A stretch of DNA of 64,000 nt from Kitasatospora sp. MAP12-44 (GTDB taxonomy: Bacteria > Actinomycetota > Actinomycetes > Streptomycetales > Streptomycetaceae): the NCBI RefSeq assembly GCF_029892095.1, contig NZ_JARZAE010000004.1:8246001-8310000 (forward strand), read 5' to 3'. A program made the position numbers and the translations under genes. Below the pieces are notes generated by a model. It ran no database searches and was not told where the DNA came from. It worked only from the letters and a program-made list of their open reading frames with translations. Shown in pieces: positions 24,942 to 31,550 of this stretch (its first letter is position 1; each line of letters opens with the position of its first letter).

Positions 24942-26284
24942 CGATCACGTCGACACTCCCGCGCGCAGCCCGGCCGACCAGCCCGGCGATCGGCAGCCCC
25001 TGGCCCGCGTCCGCCGTCCCGGGGCCCGCCGGCGAGGTACTGATCGGCGGGGTCGGCCTCGCCGAGGCCGCCGACCGCTTCGGCACCCCGCTCTACGTCC
25101 TGGACGAGACCGAGGTCCGAGCCCGCGCCCGGGCCTACCGCAGCGCCCTGCCGCACGCCGAAGTGCTGTACGCGGCAAAGGCGTTCCTGTGCAGCGCGAT
25201 GGCCGCATGGGTGGCCGAGGAGGGGCTCGGGCTCGACGTCTGCTCGGCCGGCGAGCTGCGGCTGGCGGCCGCTGCCGGGTTCCCGCCCGAGCGGATCCTG
25301 CTGCACGGCAACGCCAAGAGCCCCGAGGAGCTGCGCCTTGCACAGCGGCTGCGGGTCGGGCGGATCGTCATCGACGGCCTCGCCGAGATCCCCCGGCTGG
25401 CCGCCCTCGCCATCGCGGACGCCCCGCAGCGCGTGCTGGTCCGGGTCCTGCCGGGTATCGCCGCCGGGCACCACGTCGCCGTGCAGACGGGAGTCGACGG
25501 GCAGAAGTTCGGGTTCCGGATCGCGGGCGGTGACGCGGCCGAGGCGATCAGCCGCATCGTGGCCCAGCCCGGCCTCGAACTCGCGGGCCTGCACTGCCAC
25601 CTGGGTTCCCAGATCACCGAGGTCGAGCCCTATCTCGCCGCCCTCGACCGGCTGGTCGACCTGCTGGGCGAGATCCGCGACCGGCACGGCGTCGAACTCC
25701 CCGAGCTGGACCTCGGTGGCGGCCACGGCGTGCGCTACCTCCCCGAGGACCAGGAACTCGACCTGCCCGACTTCGCCGCCCGGGTGACCGAGCGCCTCGC
25801 CGCACGGTGCGCCGAGTACGGCCTCGCGGTGCCGCGCCTGCTGGTCGAGCCCGGCCGGGCGGTCGCCGCACCGGCCGGGGTCGCCGTCTACCGCGTGCTG
25901 TCGGTGAAGCACACCGCCGACGGCCGAACCTTCGCCGCCGTCGACGGCGGGATGAGCGACAATCCGCGCCCGGCGCTGTACGGCTCCGCGTACGCCGTAC
26001 GCATGGTCGGCCGGGTCTCCTGCGCCCCGACTGCCGCCATCGACGTCGTGGGCCGCCACTGCGAGGCCGGCGACGTCCTCGCGCACAGTGCGGAGCTGCC
26101 GGCCGACCTGCGCCCGGGCGACCTGCTGGCCGTCCCGGCCGCCGGGGCGTACCAGCTGTCGATGGCCTCCGGGTACAACCTGGTCGGCCGGCCCGCGGTG
26201 GCAGCCGTCCGGGACGGGCGCGCCCGGCTGCTGATCCGCCGGGAGACGGTCGAGGACTTCCGGGCCCGCGAGGTCGGCCGCTGA
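24938..26284 (+). CDS. Diaminopimelate-decarboxylase-like PLP enzyme (LysA paralogue)
   Basis: 448 aa, fold-III PLP decarboxylase. The N-terminal alpha/beta barrel has the PLP lysine in LYAAKAFLC (Lys81), GLDVCSAGEL, HGNAKSPEEL, the HCHLGSQI loop and the phosphate-binding GGGHG. The C-terminal barrel has VEPGRAVAAPAG, GGMSDNPRPALYGS and GRHCEAGDVLA, the DapDC Cys-Glu pair from the partner subunit. All hallmark residues for meso-diaminopimelate are present, so it may make lysine. Coupling to two small genes of unknown function rather than thrA/hom genes suggests a paralogue with a special substrate or pathway. Confidence 0.85.
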   Translation: MTITSTLPRAARPTSPAIGSPWPASAVPGPAGEVLIGGVGLAEAADRFGTPLYVLDETEVRARARAYRSALPHAEVLYAAKAFLCSAMAAWVAEEGLGLDVCSAGELRLAAAAGFPPERILLHGNAKSPEELRLAQRLRVGRIVIDGLAEIPRLAALAIADAPQRVLVRVLPGIAAGHHVAVQTGVDGQKFGFRIAGGDAAEAISRIVAQPGLELAGLHCHLGSQITEVEPYLAALDRLVDLLGEIRDRHGVELPELDLGGGHGVRYLPEDQELDLPDFAARVTERLAARCAEYGLAVPRLLVEPGRAVAAPAGVAVYRVLSVKHTADGRTFAAVDGGMSDNPRPALYGSAYAVRMVGRVSCAPTAAIDVVGRHCEAGDVLAHSAELPADLRPGDLLAVPAAGAYQLSMASGYNLVGRPAVAAVRDGRARLLIRRETVEDFRAREVGR

Positions 26285-26310
26285 GCCGCACGCGGGCTTC
26301 AGCGCGGGCT

Positions 26311-27366
26311 TCAGCAGTCAGGCCCGGCCGCTGCCCGCGAGGATGCGGACTGCGCGAGGATGCGCCGAAGCCAGCGGGAGCGGGCGTTCCGGGCGTCCTG
26401 GCTGATGGCCGCCTCCGGTGCGAGGGTGTCGAAGCCGTGGAAGGCGCCGGGCCAGACATGCAGCTCGGCTTGGCCGCCGGCCTGCCAGATCGCATGGGCG
26501 TAGGCGACGTCCTCGTCCCTGAAGGTCTCGGCCGATCCGACGTCGATGTAGGCCGGGGGGAGCCCGGACAGATCTGTGGCGCGGGCGGGAGCCGCGTACG
26601 GCGGCAGGTCCGGCGCGCCGTACCGGTCACCCAGCAGCGCCTGCCATCCGGTCGCGTTGGAGGTCCGGTCCCAGGTGTCGACGCCGGCCAGCTGGTGGCT
26701 GGAGAAGGTGCTGTTGCGGTCATCGAGCATCGGGCACAGCAGCAGCTGCCCGATGGGCGTGGGCCCGCCCCGGTCACGGGTGAGCAGGGCGAGCGCTGCG
26801 GCGAGTCCGCCGCCGGCACTCTTCCCGCCGAGAATGACGCGGTCCGCGTCGATGCCCAGTTCGGCCGCGTGCTCAGCCGCCCAGACGAACCCGGCGTAGC
26901 AGTCCTCCAGCGGTCCGGGGTACCGCGCCTGCGGTGCCAGCCGGTACTCGACGGAGATGACGGCCAACTCCAGCGTGTGCGCCCACTCGTGCAGCAGCTG
27001 CGGAAGGACGGACCACGCATTGCCCATGATCATGCCGCCGCCGTGCAGGTAGTACAGCAACGGCAGCGGCCCGGCGATCCCGGCGGGCCGCGCGCTCACC
27101 AGCGTGACGTCCGGCGCGCCCGACGCTCCCGGCACCCGCAGCTCATCCACCTCGAACCGGCCGTCCGCCCGCAGGTCCCGGACCGTCGGCCTGGGCCGGG
27201 TCGTGGCATCCCGCTCCTGCCGGGCGGCGAGGTTGTCCGGAGTGACCGGCTCCCTCGCCTGGTCCCCCAACGCCGCCAGCGCCGCGCTCAGTTCGGGGTC
27301 GAAGGGGGGTGCGACGTAGGCCGTCAGCCTGTCCGTACGGGTGGGGAGCGCTCGCGCGAGGTCCAT
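26311..27366 (-). CDS. Alpha/beta hydrolase, hormone-sensitive-lipase family
   Basis: 351 aa. Oxyanion hole YYLHGGGMIMG (~106-116), SVEYRLAPQARYPGPLEDC, nucleophile elbow GGKSAGGGLAA (Ser ~185), acid in YIDVGSAETFRDED (Asp) and histidine in WPGAFHGFD. The order and spacing are those of HSL-type carboxylesterases. No signal peptide, so an intracellular esterase or lipase of unknown substrate. It ends 26 bases from the lysA-like gene stop (convergent). Confidence 0.9.
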   Translation of the reverse strand: MDLARALPTRTDRLTAYVAPPFDPELSAALAALGDQAREPVTPDNLAARQERDATTRPRPTVRDLRADGRFEVDELRVPGASGAPDVTLVSARPAGIAGPLPLLYYLHGGGMIMGNAWSVLPQLLHEWAHTLELAVISVEYRLAPQARYPGPLEDCYAGFVWAAEHAAELGIDADRVILGGKSAGGGLAAALALLTRDRGGPTPIGQLLLCPMLDDRNSTFSSHQLAGVDTWDRTSNATGWQALLGDRYGAPDLPPYAAPARATDLSGLPPAYIDVGSAETFRDEDVAYAHAIWQAGGQAELHVWPGAFHGFDTLAPEAAISQDARNARSRWLRRILAQSASSRAAAGPDC

Positions 27367-27413
27367 GTGGAGTAGTCAATCACCCGCCGGGCGAGGGCGG
27401 CAGCTCCTCAGCC

Positions 27414-27449
27414 AAGTCACCTGCGAAGTCAGCTGCGAAGTCACCTACG
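27414..27449. repeat. Three tandem 12-bp repeats upstream of the SRAP gene
   Basis: AAGTCACCTGCG, AAGTCAGCTGCG and AAGTCACCTACG follow one another without spacer, ending 42 bases before the SRAP start codon. They could be repeated regulator sites on one face of the helix (12 bp is slightly more than a turn) or slippage products. Confidence 0.6.
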
Positions 27450-27491
27450 ATGCAGCTGGCACTCCTTCAACTCGCGGACGGTACAGGGAAC

Positions 27492-28229
27492 ATGTGCGGT
27501 CGTTTCGTCTCCACCAGCAAGCCCGAGGACCTCGTCCAGCTGTTCGGCGTGACGCGGTGGAACCCCGAGGAAGTCCTCGAACCGGACTGGAACGTATCGC
27601 CGACGGACCCGGTCTGGGCGGTCCTGGAGCGCCCGGTCCGGGACGAGGGGCCCGCGCCGGTGCGGCAGTTGCGCGCGTTGCGCTGGGGCCTGGTGCCGTC
27701 CTGGGCGAAGGACCCGTCGGTCGGCAGCCGGATGATCAACGCGCGGGCGGAGACCGTCCACGAGAAGCCCGCCTTCCGCAAGGCGTTCACCTCCCGGCGC
27801 TGCCTGCTGCCCGCCGACGGCTTCTACGAGTGGGTCGCCGTCCCGGCCACCACCGCCGCCAAGGCCCGCAAGCAGCCGTACTTCATCACGCCGCAGGACG
27901 GCGGGCCGATGGCGATGGCCGGCCTGTACGAGTTCTGGCGCAACCCCGAGGCCCCCGAAGAGGATCCGGCCGCGTGGCTGACGACCTGTTCGATCATCAC
28001 GACCGACGCCACCGATGCGGCCGGCCGCATCCACCCCCGGATGCCCCTGACCATCACCCCCGCCGACACCGACGCCTGGCTCGATCCGGCCCACGGCGAC
28101 CCGACCGCCCTGCGCGCTCTGCTGGTCTCGCCGGGCGCCGGCCGACTGACCGTGCGTCCGGTCTCGTCGGCGGTCAACAGCGTCCGTAACAACGGCCCGC
28201 ACCTGCTCGACGAGGCCCCGCAGGCGTAG
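27492..28229 (+). CDS. SRAP/HMCES-like abasic-site DNA-protein crosslink protein (YedK)
   Basis: 245 aa starting at MCGRFVST. Cys2, exposed after removal of the initiator Met, is the residue that forms the thiazolidine crosslink with abasic sites in single-stranded DNA. Other active-site blocks are present: WNVSPTDPVWAV, LRWGLVPSWAKD, MINARAETVHEKPAFRKAF, RCLLPADGFYEW and the terminal HPRMPLTI (catalytic His). Length and motifs match YedK and HMCES. The frame is open upstream, but MCGRF must be the true start because Cys2 is catalytic. Confidence 0.95.
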   Translation: MCGRFVSTSKPEDLVQLFGVTRWNPEEVLEPDWNVSPTDPVWAVLERPVRDEGPAPVRQLRALRWGLVPSWAKDPSVGSRMINARAETVHEKPAFRKAFTSRRCLLPADGFYEWVAVPATTAAKARKQPYFITPQDGGPMAMAGLYEFWRNPEAPEEDPAAWLTTCSIITTDATDAAGRIHPRMPLTITPADTDAWLDPAHGDPTALRALLVSPGAGRLTVRPVSSAVNSVRNNGPHLLDEAPQA

Positions 28230-28337
28230 CACGCGCCCTTGGAGGCGGCTGTAGCACGGCCGTAGCACGACCGCCGTTCGACCGCCGTGCGGGGTGCCGG
28301 GCACGCGCGGCGTCACCGGATGGTGCAGGATATCCCC

Positions 28338-28835
28338 ATGTCTACCAACGTTTTCTTCGACATCACCATCAACAACGAGGCCGCCGGCCGGATCGTCTTC
28401 AAGCTGTACGACGACGTCGTCCCCAAGACGGCGCAGAACTTCCGCGAGCTGGCCACCGGCGTTCACGGCTTCGGCTACGCCGGCTCGGGCTTCCACCGCG
28501 TCATCCCGCAGTTCATGCTCCAGGGTGGCGACTTCACCCGCGGCGACGGCACCGGCGGCAAGAGCATCTACGGCGAGAAGTTCGCCGACGAGAACTTCAC
28601 GCTCAAGCACAACAAGCCGTTCCTGCTGTCGATGGCGAACGCCGGCCGCAACACCAACGGCTCGCAGTTCTTCATCACCACGGTGGAGACCGCCTGGCTC
28701 GACGGCAAGCACGTCGTCTTCGGCGAGGTCGTCGAGGGCCAGGAGCTCGTCACGAAGATCGAGTCCCTGGGCTCCCAGTCCGGTGCGACCCGCGCGAAGA
28801 TCGCCATCGCGGCCTCCGGCACCGTCGGCGAGTAG
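28338..28835 (+). CDS. ppiA: Cyclophilin-type peptidyl-prolyl isomerase
   Basis: 165 aa beginning MSTNVFFDITINNEAAGR. Contains the full cyclophilin core: FHRVIPQFMLQGGDF (catalytic Arg/Phe/Gln), SMANAGRNTNGSQFFIT and WLDGKHVVFGEVVEG. It catalyses cis-trans isomerisation at prolines; with no signal peptide it is cytoplasmic. A GC-rich hairpin follows. Confidence 0.94.
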   Translation: MSTNVFFDITINNEAAGRIVFKLYDDVVPKTAQNFRELATGVHGFGYAGSGFHRVIPQFMLQGGDFTRGDGTGGKSIYGEKFADENFTLKHNKPFLLSMANAGRNTNGSQFFITTVETAWLDGKHVVFGEVVEGQELVTKIESLGSQSGATRAKIAIAASGTVGE

Positions 28836-28885
28836 TTCCCAGGCAGGCTGGGCCGCCTCAGCGCTGCTGAGCGGCCGCTCGGCCC

Positions 28886-28919
28886 GGCGCCGCACCGGTC
28901 AAAAACCCGGTCCGGCGCC
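28886..28919 (+). terminator. Hairpin after the cyclophilin gene
   Basis: Arms GGCGCCGCACCGG and CCGGTCCGGCGCC (one mismatch) around an A-rich loop (TCAAAAAC), 50 bases past the cyclophilin stop. Confidence 0.65.
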
Positions 28920-29081
28920 ACCTGGGCGCCTGCGGCCCTGTCCGGGTGCCGTCGTGTCGGGTGCCGTCGGCGCCTCGGGTCGCCCGCTTGCGCCGCAGGG
29001 ACTGACGGACGCCCTGAGCTCGGTGATGCTGGGGTCACATCCGCCGGCATCGGCCGTGCGGCCCGGCGGAGGGACCGAGAC

Positions 29082-29267
29082 GTGGACGAGTTCACCGAAT
29101 CCGTAGTGGAGCGCGTCCGCACCGCGCGCGACGAGCTCAAACAGGCCGTCGCCGAGCATGACTCCTACGCGATCTCCCGCGGCCTGGACGAGCTGGAGAA
29201 CGCCCTGGCCCTCGCGCGCGAGAGCGGTATCGAGGTGCCCCCGGTCGAGCCGGACGAGACCGACTAG
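29082..29267 (+). CDS. Small acidic helical protein
   Basis: 61 aa from GTG 29082, ribosome-binding site CGGAGGG 8 bases upstream. Predicted as two amphipathic helices (SVVERVRTARDELKQAVAE and ISRGLDELENALALARESG) followed by an acidic tail (VEPDETD). A coiled-coil hairpin is likely. The codon usage is clean for a gene. No family recognised. Confidence 0.6.
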   Translation: MDEFTESVVERVRTARDELKQAVAEHDSYAISRGLDELENALALARESGIEVPPVEPDETD

Positions 29268-29272
29268 ACTGT

Positions 29273-29291
29273 CGGGAGCGGTTGACTCCCG
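29273..29291 (+). terminator. Weak hairpin after the 61-aa gene
   Basis: CGGGAG-N7-CTCCCG directly after the stop at 29267. Short arms and no U-tract make this tentative. From here to 29521 I see nothing else convincing, in about 230 bases. Confidence 0.35.
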
Positions 29292-29521
29292 GGTTCCCGC
29301 CATCGGGCCGGGCCGTCGTCCCGGACGCAGGATGCCCCACTCCGGGCGAAGCAGCCGCCGACTCCTCGCCACACGCACGTCGGAACGGGTCTGTGCCTGG
29401 GCGCTCGCGGCCGATCGTCGCGCACACGGTACGGGTGGCGGCGCTTCTTCACCCCCTCGGGGCGACCGGATTTCTGACGCCCTGGCAGATCGGGGCCGAT
29501 TCGACTGAGAGACTTACTCAT

Positions 29522-29752
29522 ATGACCACCGATCGCCGTCCGCTGGGACTGCCCGCTTTCTCCGAGCCCGCCACCGATACCGTCAACGCCCCCACCGGGA
29601 GCGGTGATGAGCGTCGGCCGCCGGCCGTGCCGATCGAGCAGGGCGCGGACTTCCGGCAGCCGCCGAGCGAGGAGGTCCCGGCGCCCCGCGCGGTCCGCAA
29701 CCCGCTCGCCGTCGGCGGGATGACGTTCTCCGACCCGGGTGGGCAGATCTGA
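29522..29752 (+). CDS. 76-aa disordered small protein
   Basis: ATG at 29522 with a modest GAGAGA upstream. Composition is Pro/Glu/Arg-rich (PAFSEPATDTVNAPTGSG, IEQGADFRQPPSEEVPAP) with a conserved-looking end (RNPLAVGGMTFSDPGGQI) of the kind seen in short streptomycete proteins. No fold predicted. Its stop is 2 bases from the end of the convergent DHFR-like gene. Confidence 0.45.
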   Translation: MTTDRRPLGLPAFSEPATDTVNAPTGSGDERRPPAVPIEQGADFRQPPSEEVPAPRAVRNPLAVGGMTFSDPGGQI

Positions 29753-29753
29753 C

Positions 29754-30350
29754 CTACCCGCTGGTAACCGGCCGGTAGGTGCAGACGTGCACGCCCGTGC
29801 GGCTGGTGACCGTGGAGACCAGCTCGAGTGTGCGCAGCGCGCCGTCGTCGGGGAAGAGCCTCTTGCCGCCGCCGAGCAGCACCGGAATGATCATGAGCCG
29901 GAGCTCGTCGACCAGGCCCTCCCGCACCAGGGCGCGTACGAGCGTGGGGCTGCCCATGACCAGCAGGTCGCCGCCCTCGCTCTCGCGCAGCTTGCGGATG
30001 CGGGCGACCGCCTCGGCGCCGGGGATGAGGGTCGTGTTGTTCCAGGTCAGTTCGTCCGCGCCCAGGGTCTGGGACACCACGTACTTCGGGATGGCGTTCA
30101 TCTGGTCGGCGAAGGGGTCGCCGGCCCGCTCCGGCCAGGCCGCGGCCATCGTCTGCCAGGTGCGGCGGCCGAACAGCAGCGCGTCGGTGCGAGCCATCGC
30201 GTCGCCGATGGCGGCGCCCATCACCTCGGGGTCGAAGAACGGGTGTGACCAGCCGCCGTGGGCGAAGCCGCCGTCGGTGTCCTCCTGGGGGCCGCCCGGC
30301 GCCTGCACGACGCCGTCCAGGCTCATGAACTCACTGATCACGATGCGCAC
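29754..30350 (-). CDS. Dihydrofolate-reductase-like (RibD C-terminal) protein
   Basis: 198 aa starting MRIVISEFMSLDGVVQAPGG, the signature of the YwjB/RibD-C group. It also has LLFGRRTWQTMAAAWPE, KYVVSQTL, and GGDLLVMGSPTLVRALVREGLVDELRL with an NADPH-binding glycine-rich turn. These stand-alone proteins reduce unknown pterin- or pyrimidine-like substrates; it is not the essential folA. A sirtuin gene lies 69 bases upstream on the same strand. Confidence 0.9.
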   Translation of the reverse strand: MRIVISEFMSLDGVVQAPGGPQEDTDGGFAHGGWSHPFFDPEVMGAAIGDAMARTDALLFGRRTWQTMAAAWPERAGDPFADQMNAIPKYVVSQTLGADELTWNNTTLIPGAEAVARIRKLRESEGGDLLVMGSPTLVRALVREGLVDELRLMIIPVLLGGGKRLFPDDGALRTLELVSTVTSRTGVHVCTYRPVTSG

Positions 30351-30419
30351 GGGAGTTGTTCTCCTCTTCTTCGGACTTGTGGACTTCCGGACTTCTGGAC
30401 CTGCGGACCTATGGACGAA

Positions 30420-31283
30420 TCATCGCCCGGATGCGGCGCGGGGCGCGTCCCCGAGCTGCTCCGCCAGGGTGCTCAGCGCGGCGCCGAGCGGCAGGGCGAC
30501 CTTGGCCGTCGCGTAGGAGTCGCCGCGCGTGGCGCCCTGGTTGACAATCGCGACGGGCTTGCCGGCCTGCGCCGCGTGGCGTACGAAGCGCAGGCCCGAC
30601 AGCACCGTCAGGGACGAGCCGAGGACCAGCAGCGCCCGCGCGGCGTCGACCAGGTCGTAGCACTGCTGGACCCGGGATTTGGGGACATTCTCGCCGAAGA
30701 AGACCACATCGGGTTTGAGGATGCCGCCGCACACCTCGCAGGGAGCGATCCGGAACGTGTCCACCAGCGCCGCCGGCAGCTCGACGTCGCCGTCCGGGTT
30801 GACCGGGGAGCCGGTGTCCCGGAAGGCGCCGTTCAACGCGTGCAGGCGCCGGTCGAGTGCCTCGCGCGTGCTGGTGCGCCGGCAGTCGAGGCAGATCACG
30901 CGGTCGAGGCCGCCGTGCAGCTCCACGGCGTCGAGGGTGCCGGCGGCGCGGTGCAGCCCGTCCACGTTCTGGGTGATCACGGCCGACACCCGGCCGGAGC
31001 GGCGCAGCTCCTCGACCGCCCGGTGCCCGGCGTTGGGCTCGGCCCGGACGATCGCCTGCCAGCCGACGTGGCTGCGCGCCCAGTACCTGCGGCGGCCCGC
31101 CTCGCTCGCCACGAACTCCTGGTACGTCATCGGCGTGCCGCGGCGCCGGCTGCCGGTGGCGCCCCGGTAGTCGGGAATACCGGACTCGGTCGACAGTCCC
31201 GCGCCGCTCAGGACCGCGACACCTCGCCCGGCCAGCAGGCGTGCGATCTCGTCCAGACCAGTGCTCAGCGGGTGCGTAGGCAT
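30420..31283 (-). CDS. cobB: Sir2-family NAD-dependent protein deacylase (sirtuin)
   Basis: 287 aa. NAD-binding VLSGAGLSTESGIPDYRG, TQNVDGLHR, catalytic His in VELHGGLDRV, a zinc site of two CxxC pairs (CLDCRR and CEVCGG), and VVFFGENVPK, GSSLTVLSGLRFV, VAIVNQGATRGD. The 60-residue insertion between the CxxC pairs resembles class II (SIRT4-like) sirtuins. It removes acyl groups from lysine with consumption of NAD. Upstream lies the three-copy repeat shared with the divergent GT39 gene. Confidence 0.92.
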   Translation of the reverse strand: MPTHPLSTGLDEIARLLAGRGVAVLSGAGLSTESGIPDYRGATGSRRRGTPMTYQEFVASEAGRRRYWARSHVGWQAIVRAEPNAGHRAVEELRRSGRVSAVITQNVDGLHRAAGTLDAVELHGGLDRVICLDCRRTSTREALDRRLHALNGAFRDTGSPVNPDGDVELPAALVDTFRIAPCEVCGGILKPDVVFFGENVPKSRVQQCYDLVDAARALLVLGSSLTVLSGLRFVRHAAQAGKPVAIVNQGATRGDSYATAKVALPLGAALSTLAEQLGDAPRAASGR

Positions 31284-31294
31284 GTAAGCAGCTT

Positions 31295-31477
31295 AGACCG
31301 ACCGGCAATTGGGGGGCGGCGTCGCGACGCCCGGGCTGTCGCCTGGACGGCTTCTCCTCAGTCGCCAATGCTCCGCAGTGGCTCCCTCGTCGGCACCGCC
31401 CAGACTCGGCCCGGACGCCGCTCCTTCCTCCACCCCCCAATTGCCGGTCGGTCTTAGACCGACCGCCAATTGGTGGG
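31295..31477. repeat. Three-copy inverted/direct repeat between cobB and the GT39 gene
   Basis: A 22-bp unit (AGACCGACCGGCAATT then six G) at 31295-31316 recurs perfectly inverted at 31433-31454 and again directly, with two mismatches, at 31456-31477. The 31295-31454 pair bounds a ~116-bp segment, like a small MITE with terminal inverted repeats. The second and third copies also form a near-continuous palindrome centred on one T (GGTCGGTCT-T-AGACCGACC). It may be a mobile relic or a set of regulator sites. Confidence 0.75.
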
Positions 31478-31550
31478 CGGGCGTCCGGTCACAGGTCGGT
31501 GAGAGGGGCGGCAAAGCGCATTCACAGCTTGGGGCGGGAGCGTGTCCGCC

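Noticed and set aside
28287..28337. Extended N-terminus of the cyclophilin
   Set aside because: The added residues (MRGAGHARRHRM) are untypical, whereas MSTNVFFDI is the usual family start.
29268..29330. tRNA-like segment near CTCCCGGGTTCCCG
   Set aside because: No cloverleaf arms, T-loop GTTCRANY or acceptor pairing can be formed; only a short hairpin is present.
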